NCBI RefSeq assembly: GCF_023195695.1
Contig: NZ_JALPQG010000006.1
Coordinates: 186,001-250,000, forward strand
Direction: 5' to 3'
DNA from: Aliiroseovarius sp. S1339
Lineage (GTDB): Bacteria; Pseudomonadota; Alphaproteobacteria; Rhodobacterales; Rhodobacteraceae
DNA: 64,000 bases
How positions within the stretch are numbered: the stretch's first letter is position 1; the number at the start of each line of letters is the position of its first letter. Under the pieces are notes generated by a model. That model worked only from the letters and a program-made list of their open reading frames with translations, made no database searches and was not told the DNA's origin. Both the position numbers and the translations under genes were made by a program. Positions 43,478-51,910 of the stretch are shown piece by piece.

Positions 43478-44263
43478 TCAGAGGATCTGGCTCAGGAACA
43501 GTTTGGTGCGTTCGTTCTGTGGGTTGTTGAAGAACTCTTCCGGTTCGTTCTGTTCCACAATCTGGCCCGCATCCATGAAGATCACGCGGTTGGCGACTTC
43601 CTTGGCGAAGCCCATTTCGTGGGTGACGCACAGCATGGTCATGCCTTCTTCGGCAAGCTCTACCATGGTTTCCAGCACCTCCTTGATCATCTCGGGGTCA
43701 AGTGCTGAGGTGGGTTCGTCAAACAGCATGATACGCGGCATCATGCACAGCGAGCGGGCGATGGCCACACGCTGCTGCTGCCCCCCCGACAACATGCCGG
43801 GGTATTTAAGCGCCTGTTCCGGGATCTTCACCTTCTCAAGAAAATGCATCGCAATTTCTTCCGCCTCTTTGCGGGGCGTTTTGCGCACCCAGATCGGCGC
43901 CAGCGTGCAGTTTTCCAGAATGGTCAGGTGCGGGAAAAGGTTGAAGTGTTGGAACACCATCCCCACTTCCGAACGCACCTTATCCACGTTCTTCAAGTCC
44001 GAGGTCAGCTCGGTCCCATCGACGATGATCTGCCCTTCCTGGTGCTCCTCCAACCGGTTGATGCAGCGGATCAGCGTGGATTTACCGGACCCTGATGGCC
44101 CCGCGATGACGATCCGTTCGCCTTGATAGACTTTCAGGTCGATGTCACGCAGCACGTGAAAGGCACCATACCACTTGTTCATGTCACGGATTTCGATGGC
44201 AACTTCGTCCGAGACTTCCATCTTGGAACGGTCGGCGTGGGTTTCGAGAGTAATAGACGACAT
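43478..44263 (-). CDS. bztD: Amino acid ABC transporter ATP-binding protein (BztD/AapP)
   Basis: 261 residues. Walker [14 protein letters not shown] (about 56-68), Q-loop [12 protein letters not shown], signature [15 protein letters not shown], Walker [15 protein letters not shown] and the H-loop VTHEMGFA are intact. It powers the general/acidic amino-acid importer encoded upstream. It is the last gene of the operon, 12 bases behind bztC, and is followed by a strong terminator. Homology is to AapP of Rhizobium and BztD of Rhodobacter capsulatus. Confidence 0.94.
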   Translation of the reverse strand: MSSITLETHADRSKMEVSDEVAIEIRDMNKWYGAFHVLRDIDLKVYQGERIVIAGPSGSGKSTLIRCINRLEEHQEGQIIVDGTELTSDLKNVDKVRSEVGMVFQHFNLFPHLTILENCTLAPIWVRKTPRKEAEEIAMHFLEKVKIPEQALKYPGMLSGGQQQRVAIARSLCMMPRIMLFDEPTSALDPEMIKEVLETMVELAEEGMTMLCVTHEMGFAKEVANRVIFMDAGQIVEQNEPEEFFNNPQNERTKLFLSQIL

Positions 44264-44274
44264 AGGTCGCTCCT

Positions 44275-45783
44275 TTAACTATGGTCCGTGCGAAGTCGAC
44301 GTTCGAGATACATCGAATAACGCGACATCGAGAAACAGAAGACGAAGAACATGAAGGCGATGAAGCCGTAAAGCTCCCACACCACCCCGTTCCAGTCCTG
44401 GTCTGCACGGATAGCATTTGACAGTCCCAACGGATCAAGCAGGCCGATGATCGACACCAGCACCGTGTCTTTGAACACGCCGATAAACGTCGACACGATC
44501 CCGGGGATCGAGATCTTCAGGGCTTGCGGCATGATGATCAGACGCTGGGCTTTCCAGTAGTCCAGCCCAAGCGCATCCGCGGCCTCGTATTGGCCTTTGG
44601 GAAGGGCCGCAAGCCCGCCCCGAACGACCTCGGCCATATAGGCTGCGGCGAACAGGGTCACCATGATCAGCACCCGTAGGATGATGTCAAAATTGGTGCC
44701 GGGTGGCAGGAAGATGTTCAAAAGCGTGGACGCCACGAACAGAAGCGTGATCAGCGGCACACCGCGAATGAACTCGATAAAGCCCACGCACAGCGCCTTG
44801 ACGATCAACAGATCGGATTGACGCCCCAAGGCCAGAACGACGCCAATGGGCAACGAACAGGCAATGGCCACGACGCCGATGGTGATCGACAACATGAAGC
44901 CCCCGAAGTTCCGGCTTTCGACGGGTTCAAGAGCCAAAAGGTTCTCTGCCCCCGGCCCTTCTCCAATCGTAAACAATGCATCCAGTTGATCAACCATCGG
45001 AGCCATAAGTAGGAGCCACCAGATCAGCGCGGCCAACACTGCGATGATCAACCCTGCAAGACTGCCAACGACAGGAGCAAGGAAGCGGTAGGCGAAGTAA
45101 CCAACCACAAAACCCAGTGCGGCACCAACGGGCAACCAGATCGACCCACCCCACAGCAACCAAGGCGCGATGAAGGGATAGATCGCCGAGAAGATAAAGG
45201 GGTTGGGCAGACGCTTGGCCCCGGATTCGATTTCGGCAGCACGATCCTCTTTCGACGTGGTGAAGGCCTTGAAGCCAACGAAGCCAGCCGCGCCAAGAAG
45301 CAGCAGACCCGCGATGATACCCAATGCACCACCAAGATAGAGCCCCGCCAGACCAAGCACAGCCAGCAGCAACACCCAGTTCATCCGACGCGAGATCATG
45401 TTGAACAGCACCGGGATCAGCGCCACGAACAAAAGCCCAAAGCCGACGATCGGGCGCCAACGCTCTGCTTCTGGATAGAAGCCGAACAATAGCTGCACCC
45501 AGCGTTCACGGATTACGCCCCAGCAGGCAGCACCATGACCGCCATCAGCGCCAAAAATCTCGCGACATTCATTCAGCGAACCGCTGTTCCAGGTCGGCGC
45601 GAAAATCCAAGGCAGAAGTGCGGACAGAATGTACCACAGGAAAATGAGCGACAGGATGGTCAGGATCGAGTTGCCAACTCCATTGAACAGATTGGCGCGG
45701 ATCCAGCCGACAAACCCAATCTGCGATGCAGGTGGAGCGCGTTCAGGCAACATTTCAGAGCGAACGTAGGACATATCAGACAT
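44275..45783 (-). CDS. bztC: Amino acid ABC transporter permease (BztC/AapM), extended form
   Basis: 502 residues. The C-terminal 230 residues are a regular HisMQ-type permease domain with the EAA-like loop [22 protein letters not shown] and [18 protein letters not shown]. The N-terminal half contains an extra block (about residues 100-250) of several membrane helices ([73 protein letters not shown]) that makes it longer than the roughly 380-435-residue AapM/BztC proteins I know. The start is 1 base behind the bztB stop, with GGAGCG upstream. Confidence 0.92.
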   Translation of the reverse strand: MSDMSYVRSEMLPERAPPASQIGFVGWIRANLFNGVGNSILTILSLIFLWYILSALLPWIFAPTWNSGSLNECREIFGADGGHGAACWGVIRERWVQLLFGFYPEAERWRPIVGFGLLFVALIPVLFNMISRRMNWVLLLAVLGLAGLYLGGALGIIAGLLLLGAAGFVGFKAFTTSKEDRAAEIESGAKRLPNPFIFSAIYPFIAPWLLWGGSIWLPVGAALGFVVGYFAYRFLAPVVGSLAGLIIAVLAALIWWLLLMAPMVDQLDALFTIGEGPGAENLLALEPVESRNFGGFMLSITIGVVAIACSLPIGVVLALGRQSDLLIVKALCVGFIEFIRGVPLITLLFVASTLLNIFLPPGTNFDIILRVLIMVTLFAAAYMAEVVRGGLAALPKGQYEAADALGLDYWKAQRLIIMPQALKISIPGIVSTFIGVFKDTVLVSIIGLLDPLGLSNAIRADQDWNGVVWELYGFIAFMFFVFCFSMSRYSMYLERRLRTDHS

Positions 45784-45784
45784 A

Positions 45785-47047
45785 TCAGCGCTCCTTCAGC
45801 TTCACGGATTCATTGTACCAGTTCATCACCGCCGAAATCGTCAGCGAGATGGTCAGGTAGACCAGCATCAGCAACAAAACCGTTTCAAGCTCGCGGCCTG
45901 TCTGGTTCATTGTGATGCCACCCAAAGTGCCCGTGATGTCCATGTAACCCACGGCAATCGCCAGCGAGCTGTTCTTGGTGAGGTTCAGGTAATTCGAAAT
46001 GAGCGGCGGGATGATCACCCGCAGCGCTTGGGGCAGAACCACAAGGCTCATGGTGCGGTTCGGACGCATGCCCAAAGCACCGGCAGCTTCGGTCTGTCCC
46101 TTTGACACGGCCAGAATACCAGACCGCACGATTTCGGCGATGAAGGCCCCGGTGTAAAGCGACAGCGCCAACCAAAGCGCAATAAGCGAATTGCGCAGGT
46201 GCGTGCCGCCCTTGAAGTTGAAGCCCTTCAGCTCGGGATAGCCGAGGTAGAACCCCAAAACGGCCAGAACCAAAATGAACGGAACAACAATGGCGCCAAC
46301 GCGCAAGTGCCATGTGCGCGGCCGCTCACCCGTTGCCTCTTGAATAACATCGGCGCGACGTTTGATCAGCACTGAGGTCAGAATGCCCGCGATCAAAACT
46401 GCCAGAAGCGCCAGCAAGTCAAGGCTGACATCAAATCGTAGGGCGGAAGAGCCCAGAAGGTGGATATCACCCAAGCTACGCGAGAAAAGTGGCTCGGGGA
46501 TATAAACACCCCGGTTCGTAATGGCCACAGTGTCCCACAGGGACATGCTGGCCTCGCCTTTGCGGAACGCACTTGGTTGCGGCAGTGTTTCGATCAGTAC
46601 CGCCATTATGAACACGATCCACAACAGAACCGGGACATTGCGGAAGCCTTCCACATACACAGCGGACAGGCGCGCGACGATCCAGTTGGGCGACAAGCGC
46701 AAGACGCCGACGATCACGCCGATGACTGTTGCAGCAATGCAGCCCATGGCTGCCACAAGAAGCGTGTTCAGAAGCCCCATAAGGGACGCGCGCAAGTGCG
46801 AATCCTGTGAATTGTAATCCAGAAGTCGTTGATTGATGTCATAGCCTGCGGGTTCAAACATGAAGCTGAAGCCGGGTTCTTTGCCAAGATCAGCAAGGTT
46901 CTGGGCGGTGTTTGAGAGCAGCCAGCCGATCAGCATCAGAAAGCCGATCAAGGCGACAATCTGAATGGTCATCGAGCGGTACCGGCTGTCATACAAAAGC
47001 ATGGATAGTCGGAACTGGCCCTGATGAGGGTCGGTTGTAGTTGTCAT
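45785..47047 (-). CDS. bztB: Amino acid ABC transporter permease (BztB/AapQ)
   Basis: 420 residues with an N-terminal helix (IVALIGFLMLIGWLL) and the paired permease halves characteristic of AapQ, including LLNTLLVAAMGCIAATVIGVI and the EAA loop AGALGMRPNRTMSLVVLPQALRV followed by NYLNLTKNSSLAIAVGYMDI. GRELE and MNWYNESVKLKER close the protein. It forms the heteromeric translocation channel with BztC. Confidence 0.94.
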   Translation of the reverse strand: MTTTTDPHQGQFRLSMLLYDSRYRSMTIQIVALIGFLMLIGWLLSNTAQNLADLGKEPGFSFMFEPAGYDINQRLLDYNSQDSHLRASLMGLLNTLLVAAMGCIAATVIGVIVGVLRLSPNWIVARLSAVYVEGFRNVPVLLWIVFIMAVLIETLPQPSAFRKGEASMSLWDTVAITNRGVYIPEPLFSRSLGDIHLLGSSALRFDVSLDLLALLAVLIAGILTSVLIKRRADVIQEATGERPRTWHLRVGAIVVPFILVLAVLGFYLGYPELKGFNFKGGTHLRNSLIALWLALSLYTGAFIAEIVRSGILAVSKGQTEAAGALGMRPNRTMSLVVLPQALRVIIPPLISNYLNLTKNSSLAIAVGYMDITGTLGGITMNQTGRELETVLLLMLVYLTISLTISAVMNWYNESVKLKER

Positions 47048-47131
47048 AGAAGACGTCCCCGTTGCCCTTGGCTTTATTTTTTAAATGTGCGGATTGAGCC
47101 GCTGTGCCAAGGTGCGTTTAGATAGAACTGA

Positions 47132-47158
47132 AAAGGGCGTGGAAGAACCACGCCCTTT
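47132..47158 (-). terminator. Hairpin in the bztA-bztB gap
   Basis: Perfect 11-pair stem AAAGGGCGTGG / CCACGCCCTTT with loop AAGAA, starting 13 bases behind the bztA stop and 85 bases before bztB. The T-run is short. It probably works as a partial terminator or 3'-stabiliser, giving more binding-protein mRNA than permease mRNA. Confidence 0.7.
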
Positions 47159-47170
47159 CCAAAGATATTC

Positions 47171-48190
47171 TTAGCGGAACGGCGGCGAGTAGATCAGACC
47201 GCCATCTTTCCACTGAGCGTTCAGGCCACGGGCCAAAGCGATCGGTGTGCTTTCGCCAATGTTTTTAGCGAACACTTCACCATAGTTACCGCCCGCCATG
47301 ATAGCGCGCTTCGCCCAGTCAGCATCAAGGCCGAGCATTTCGCCCAAGTTTCCTTCGGTGCCCAACATACGGTTGATTTCCGGGTTGTCGCCGGCAGCCG
47401 CCGACAGCTCGCCGATATTGGCCGATGTGATGCCCAGCTCTTCTGCCGAGATCAAAGCGTTCAGCGTCCAGCGAACAATGTCGCCCCATTCGTTGTCGCC
47501 GTGACGGACCAATGGGCCCAGCGGCTCCTTCGAGATGATTTCAGGCAGAACGACGTGGTCCGACGGGTTTTCGAAGGTGGCGCGCGTTGCTGCCAGACCC
47601 GATGCGTCGGTGGTGTAGGTGTCGCACGCACCAGCAAGATATTGCTGCTGACCTTCGGCGTTGGTTTCGATCGGCACGGGTTCGTAGCTGATGTTATTTG
47701 CGCGGAAGAAATCCGCCAGGTTCAGCTCGGTGGTGGTGCCGGTCTGGATGCAGACGGTTGCGCCGTCCAGATCCTTGGCCGAGCTTACGCCCATCTCTTT
47801 TGAGACAAGGAAACCCTGACCGTCATAGTAGTTCACGCCAATGAAGTCGAACTTCAGGTCGACATCGCGCGACAGCGTCCATGTGGTGTTACGTGCCAGC
47901 ATGTCGACCTCGCCCGAAGCAAGGGCGGTGAAACGTGTTTTGCCGGTGGTCGGAACAAACTCGACCGCGTTGGCGTCGCCAAGCACAGCAGCTGCGACTG
48001 CACGGCAGAAGTCGACGTCGAAACCTTCCCACTTGCCGTTTGCGTCCGGCGCGGCGAAGCCAACAAGACCGGTGGTCACACCGCAGTTCAGCTTGCCGCG
48101 CGCCTTGACGTCATCAAGGGTCGCAGCTGCCGATGCACCAGCAGCAATGCTGGCGACTGTCAGTGCGCCAAAAAAAACGGTTCTTTTCAT
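47171..48190 (-). CDS. bztA: Amino acid ABC transporter substrate-binding protein (BztA/AapJ)
   Basis: 339 residues, periplasmic. The signal peptide MKRTVFFGALTVASIAAGASA precedes ATLDDVKARGKLNCGV. The family signature is GFDVDFCRAVAAAVLGD with PTTGKTRFTALASGEVDMLARNTTW, VNYYDGQGFL, CIQTGTTTELNLADFF and the terminal GLNAQWKDGGLIYSPPFR. It closely matches the glutamate/glutamine/aspartate/asparagine-binding protein BztA of Rhodobacter in its motifs. AGGAAGAGG lies upstream of the ATG. Confidence 0.94.
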   Translation of the reverse strand: MKRTVFFGALTVASIAAGASAAATLDDVKARGKLNCGVTTGLVGFAAPDANGKWEGFDVDFCRAVAAAVLGDANAVEFVPTTGKTRFTALASGEVDMLARNTTWTLSRDVDLKFDFIGVNYYDGQGFLVSKEMGVSSAKDLDGATVCIQTGTTTELNLADFFRANNISYEPVPIETNAEGQQQYLAGACDTYTTDASGLAATRATFENPSDHVVLPEIISKEPLGPLVRHGDNEWGDIVRWTLNALISAEELGITSANIGELSAAAGDNPEINRMLGTEGNLGEMLGLDADWAKRAIMAGGNYGEVFAKNIGESTPIALARGLNAQWKDGGLIYSPPFR

Positions 48191-48253
48191 AATTACCTCT
48201 TCCTGATCGTTGCCCGTAGTTTCGGGTTAATTCGCAGCCATTGTGGCCGCAAC

Positions 48254-48288
48254 CATGTTTACGAAAGGGGTACCCCCCTTTCAACATG
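48254..48288. promoter_or_regulatory. Long inverted repeat in the bztA leader
   Basis: Inner arms GAAAGGGG / CCCCTTTC with spacer TACC, and outer arms CATGTT / AACATG, with a 3-base bulge on one side; 14 pairs in total. It lies 64-98 bases upstream of the bztA start, just after the predicted promoter. It has no T-run, so it is either an operator or a 5'-UTR hairpin. Confidence 0.6.
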
Positions 48289-48293
48289 GAAAG

Positions 48294-48323
48294 AGTTTGA
48301 AAGAATTGATCAGTTATCGTCAA
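48294..48323 (-). promoter_or_regulatory. Predicted promoter of the bztABCD operon
   Basis: On the minus strand, -35 TTGACG (48323-48318) and a weak -10 CAAACT about 18 bases downstream. Placement just ahead of the inverted repeat and about 100 bases ahead of bztA is reasonable. This is a pattern match only. Confidence 0.4.
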
Positions 48324-48397
48324 GGGCAACATCGTGAATTGCGATACTTAACCAAGAGGAAAGCAAGAATATTATCAAAGCTAAGGTATTGGTTGCG

Positions 48398-49114
48398 TTA
48401 TGTTTCGCGGCGGCTGGCGTGGAAGAACCATGCGGCGTTCACAATCTCGATACGTTTTTTCTCTGCAAGTTCCGAGGCTTCTTCATCGACGCCCCATTGT
48501 TCTGCCTGCCAGACCTCGTCCAGACGAGAAATTTCCCATGCCTCATCGGCAGATATCCTTTCGGCGGTAACGGCGAATGCCAATACCAGAGAGCCACTGA
48601 TTGCAACAAGATCGTGAAAGCCCGTTAGTTCGAAATCAGACAGTAAATGCACCCGTCCCGCGAGCCGATTCAGCGCGTTGCTATCCTGCGGTTGATGGAT
48701 GATTCCCGACACAGGCAGCAAGCGCGCGCCCAAGGCATCGGACGCCCAGTCCAAAAGCGGGTCCCATCGGTCGGCCTGACGCACCACAAGGCTTTCGGGT
48801 TCAGCGGCGCGATAACACAGAAGGTCGCAGTCACCATAGGCGGCCAGCATATCGGCCACCTCGGTAAACTGATGTGCGACCTTATCCAGCGCCGAATTCG
48901 CCATTCGGGTGATCGGCATGGTCGCAGGGTCGACCTGTTCACCCTGCGCGTCCCATTCCTTGGCGATGGCCTCTGCAAGGGTCTGGGTTGGCACTTGAAG
49001 CAAGGTCTTTGCTGGCGTTTTGATCAAGCGGCCATCAAGTTCAACAGTGAAACCTTCGTCTGTCGCGACCGCTTTTGCGTCCTTCCAAAAGCGCTTTGCT
49101 GCCCAACCGCTCAT
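48398..49114 (-). CDS. ATP12 chaperone family protein
   Basis: 238 residues, homologue of the mitochondrial F1-ATPase assembly chaperone Atp12. Markers are KRFWKDAKAV, GFTVELDGRLIKTPAKTLL, EAIAKEWDAQGEQVDPATMP, YGDCDLLCYRA and WDPLLDWA, with LTGFHDLVAISGSLVLAFAV. Such proteins are common in alphaproteobacteria and likely aid F1 alpha-subunit folding. The ATG at 49114 has GGGGGAAGG just upstream and overlaps the HAD stop by four bases. Confidence 0.9.
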   Translation of the reverse strand: MSGWAAKRFWKDAKAVATDEGFTVELDGRLIKTPAKTLLQVPTQTLAEAIAKEWDAQGEQVDPATMPITRMANSALDKVAHQFTEVADMLAAYGDCDLLCYRAAEPESLVVRQADRWDPLLDWASDALGARLLPVSGIIHQPQDSNALNRLAGRVHLLSDFELTGFHDLVAISGSLVLAFAVTAERISADEAWEISRLDEVWQAEQWGVDEEASELAEKKRIEIVNAAWFFHASRRET

Positions 49115-49800
49115 GCCTTCCCCCAAAGTTTGTCAAGCGCCGCAGACAACTCGGCGTAGGTGTCGATCAACAGATCGGCACCGGCTGCCAACAAGCCTTC
49201 GCGCGGATGATAGCCCCACGTCACGCCGATGGTGCGGTAGCCCGCTGCCCGGCCCATTTCCATGTCAAAACTCGTGTCACCAATCATCACTGCATTTGCA
49301 GCCTCGGCACCGGTTTCAGACAATGCGGCGTGCAACATCGACGGGTGCGGTTTTGACGGGTGGTTGTCCGCCGTCTGGCTCGTCACAAAGAAGCGCCGCA
49401 AGTCATGTGCGTCATAGGCATGGTCAAGCCCGCGCCGCGCTTTGCCAGTCGCGACACCCAACAACACTTCGTCCTGTTTGTGCAATGCGTCCAAGGCTTC
49501 GCGTGCACCGCGATAAAGCGGGGCCGCAGCCTCGCCCCCTTTTTCGGCGCGCAGCTTGATAAACATGTCTTTGTACTGCTGTGACGCCTCGGCAACACTT
49601 GCTTGCGACAGGCTGGGCACAAGGCGTTCAATCGCATCGTGTAGCGACAATCCGACGATCGACAAAATCTCGGCGCGGGTGGGCAGTGCGACGCCCATCT
49701 CGCCAAAGGCGCGGTTCATCGCCTCGACGATGAAATCCTGACTGTCGATCAGCGTCCCGTCGACATCGAAAACCACCAGACGCAAAGGAGGCGAGGTCAT
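49111..49800 (-). CDS. HAD-superfamily hydrolase (phosphoglycolate phosphatase-like)
   Basis: 229 residues, HAD subfamily IA. Motif I is VVFDVDGTLIDSQ (about 9-21), motif II VATGKARRGL, motif III KPHPSML and motif IV MIGDTSFDMEMGRAAG. The substrate cannot be fixed; members of this group hydrolyse phosphoglycolate, pyrophosphate or sugar phosphates. Start ATG at 49800 overlaps the rluC stop (ATGA) and a longer frame is not used. It sits in the chain rluC-HAD-atp12, likely cotranscribed. Confidence 0.88.
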   Translation of the reverse strand: MTSPPLRLVVFDVDGTLIDSQDFIVEAMNRAFGEMGVALPTRAEILSIVGLSLHDAIERLVPSLSQASVAEASQQYKDMFIKLRAEKGGEAAAPLYRGAREALDALHKQDEVLLGVATGKARRGLDHAYDAHDLRRFFVTSQTADNHPSKPHPSMLHAALSETGAEAANAVMIGDTSFDMEMGRAAGYRTIGVTWGYHPREGLLAAGADLLIDTYAELSAALDKLWGKA

Positions 49801-50846
49801 TCCAGTTCCTCGAACGGGTCGGCGGGCACGTCGCCATCCTGCCACCCCATGTAATCCCACGTCCGCTGCATATGTTCGGGCAACGGTGCGGTGATTGTCA
49901 TGGGTTTTTTGGTAACCGGATGAGTGAAACTGATCGAGCGTGCATGAAGGTGCAGCTTCTTGGACAGCTCGCCGCCCAACTGTGCGCCCCAGCCGTCCCC
50001 AAGGTTTTCCTGACTTGATCCGCCGTATTTTCCGTCACCCGCGATCGGGTGCCCAAGCTCGGCCATATGGGCGCGAAGCTGGTGGGTGCGACCCGTCACG
50101 GGCACCAATGCCACCCAAGCGGCCCGGCTGCCAAGTGTCGTCAGCACAGCGTAATCGGTGGTCGCACGCTTTGCTCCGGGCGTTTCATCAACATGGCGCG
50201 GGTGAACGCAGACCATCTTTTCACCCTCGCCCTTGCCACCATGGCCGGGCGCTTTGACCAGCCCCCAGCGCAATGTGCCCCAGCGGGGTTGTGGCACGCC
50301 GGCGACGATGGCCCAGTAAATCTTGCGGGTGTCGCGCGCGCGGAAAGCTTGCGTCAGTTCGCCCGCCATTTTTTGACTGCGCGCCAGCAGCAACACGCCA
50401 GACGTGTCCTTGTCCAGCCGGTGCACAAGGCGCGGCTTGTCATCACGGCCAAATTTTAGTGCTTCGGCCAACCCGTCCACATGGCGGGTCTGTTTGCTTC
50501 CGCCCTGACTTGGCAGACCCGGCGGTTTGTTCAGCGCAATGATGTGGTCATCGCGATACAGCACACAGGACTGGATCAGCTTTGCATCCGCATCGCTAAC
50601 ACGCGGCTGGGGTTTGGGGCGGTCCTGCGCGTCCGACGTGTCAGGCAGCGGCGGCAGGCGAACCTCGGCCCCCGGACCAACTCGGGTCGATGGTTTGACC
50701 TTCTCGCCATCCACGCGGATTTCGCCCTTGCGACAGGCCCTTTCAATGCGGCCCTGCCCAACATGGGGGAAGTTGCGCCGCACCCAGCGATCTAGCCGCT
50801 GTTCGGCGTCATCGGCCGCGACGGTGATGATTTGAACGCCGCTCAT
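49797..50846 (-). CDS. rluC: Pseudouridine synthase RluC-type
   Basis: 349 residues of the RluA family. The N-terminal S4 RNA-binding domain is LDRWVRRNFPHVGQGRIERACRKGEIRVDG. The catalytic domain has IIALNKPPGLPSQGG, the catalytic-Asp motif RLVHRLDKDTSGVLLLA, and TGRTHQLRAHMAELGHPIAGDGKYGG. Such enzymes make pseudouridines in 23S rRNA at 955/2504/2580. It overlaps crcB by four bases. Confidence 0.9.
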   Translation of the reverse strand: MSGVQIITVAADDAEQRLDRWVRRNFPHVGQGRIERACRKGEIRVDGEKVKPSTRVGPGAEVRLPPLPDTSDAQDRPKPQPRVSDADAKLIQSCVLYRDDHIIALNKPPGLPSQGGSKQTRHVDGLAEALKFGRDDKPRLVHRLDKDTSGVLLLARSQKMAGELTQAFRARDTRKIYWAIVAGVPQPRWGTLRWGLVKAPGHGGKGEGEKMVCVHPRHVDETPGAKRATTDYAVLTTLGSRAAWVALVPVTGRTHQLRAHMAELGHPIAGDGKYGGSSQENLGDGWGAQLGGELSKKLHLHARSISFTHPVTKKPMTITAPLPEHMQRTWDYMGWQDGDVPADPFEELE

Positions 50847-51220
50847 GTCAGCACCATACGGGCTGCAAACAGCCCCGCAAAAAGCCCCGCGAGCGACAGC
50901 ACTACAGACCCGACCACATAGGAACCAGCCGCCGCGATCTGACCGCGCTCATACAGCGTTATCGCATCCAGCGAGAAAGCCGAAAACGTGGTGAAGCCGC
51001 CCAGAAGCCCCGTCATCAAGAACGGCGCCGCCGCCTGACCGCCTTTGCGTGCCAAAGCCACGACCAGAACGCCCATCAGAAACGAGCCGATCACGTTCAC
51101 GACCATCGTGCCTGCCGGGAAGCCATGCCCCAGCGCGCGCGTTACAGCGTTGCCGGTTAGATACCGTGCCGAGGCACCGATTGCGCCACCAAGTGCGACT
51201 TGAATAAGGGGTGTCATCAT
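50843..51220 (-). CDS. crcB: Fluoride efflux channel CrcB (Fluc)
   Basis: 125 residues with four membrane helices. The Fluc signatures GGAIGASARYLTGNAV, GTMVVNVIGSFLMGVLVV with the conserved Asn, and GLLGGFTTFSAFSLD with the phenylalanine box are all present. It forms a dual-topology dimer. I see no fluoride riboswitch upstream. The stop overlaps rluC, so it is cotranscribed. Confidence 0.94.
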   Translation of the reverse strand: MMTPLIQVALGGAIGASARYLTGNAVTRALGHGFPAGTMVVNVIGSFLMGVLVVALARKGGQAAAPFLMTGLLGGFTTFSAFSLDAITLYERGQIAAAGSYVVGSVVLSLAGLFAGLFAARMVLT

Positions 51221-51244
51221 GGGGTCTAACTCGGATGCGCGGGC

Positions 51245-51868
51245 TCAGTTGTCAAGCATTGCATCGGATTTTGGTGGTGCCTTTGGGTGGTCGTCGCGCA
51301 CCTCCTTCCAGCCTGTTATCATTGGGCGGACCAGATCTTCGTCTTTCCAAAAGCGGTAATACAGGATCGCGCCGATATGCAGCCCGACAAGGGCCAACAG
51401 AAGCTTGGAAGACAGCCGGTGTGCGCTTGCCGCCCAGCGCGCTGTGTCGAATTCCACCCAGCGTGCAAGCGGCCCGACATTCACAAAATCATCCGGGTCG
51501 GCAATCAAACCTGTCGCAACCTGCAATGCGAGCACCGCCAGCATTGCAAAGACGGACAAGGCCCCGACCGGGTTGTGCCCCGGCCAGTGGCTTGGCACGC
51601 GTTTGGCCATCCGTTTGATATAGACCAGCGTCGTTGCCGGCCCATAGATGAAGGTGCGAAAACGCACAGGTTGCGGCCCTCTGAACCCCCAGTAGATCCG
51701 AAGAACCAACAGCGCGGCCACCGTATAACCCATGTAGTAATGCACCGACAGGACCGTCGGGCCAAACCGACCCAACGACCACCCAGTGACCACGGCGACC
51801 ACAAGCGACCAGTGAAACAGGCGCGTGACGGGGTCCCAGACCCGTTGCTTTCGCGACTTATGGCTCAT
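51245..51868 (-). CDS. Cytochrome b561-family membrane protein
   Basis: 207 residues with four membrane helices. Heme-ligand histidines are plausible in TRLFHWSLVVAVVTGW, VHYYMGYTVAALLVLRIYWGF and SSKLLLALVGLHIGAILYYRFW. FRTFIYGPATTLVYIKRMAKR is typical of the di-heme b-type subunits paired with c-type cytochromes. It probably carries electrons between quinol and a soluble cytochrome; the partner is not adjacent. Confidence 0.85.
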   Translation of the reverse strand: MSHKSRKQRVWDPVTRLFHWSLVVAVVTGWSLGRFGPTVLSVHYYMGYTVAALLVLRIYWGFRGPQPVRFRTFIYGPATTLVYIKRMAKRVPSHWPGHNPVGALSVFAMLAVLALQVATGLIADPDDFVNVGPLARWVEFDTARWAASAHRLSSKLLLALVGLHIGAILYYRFWKDEDLVRPMITGWKEVRDDHPKAPPKSDAMLDN

Positions 51869-51910
51869 AGCGGTTCCTTGTCCTTGGGGGCGTGGGCTTG
51901 GCGATGATGA

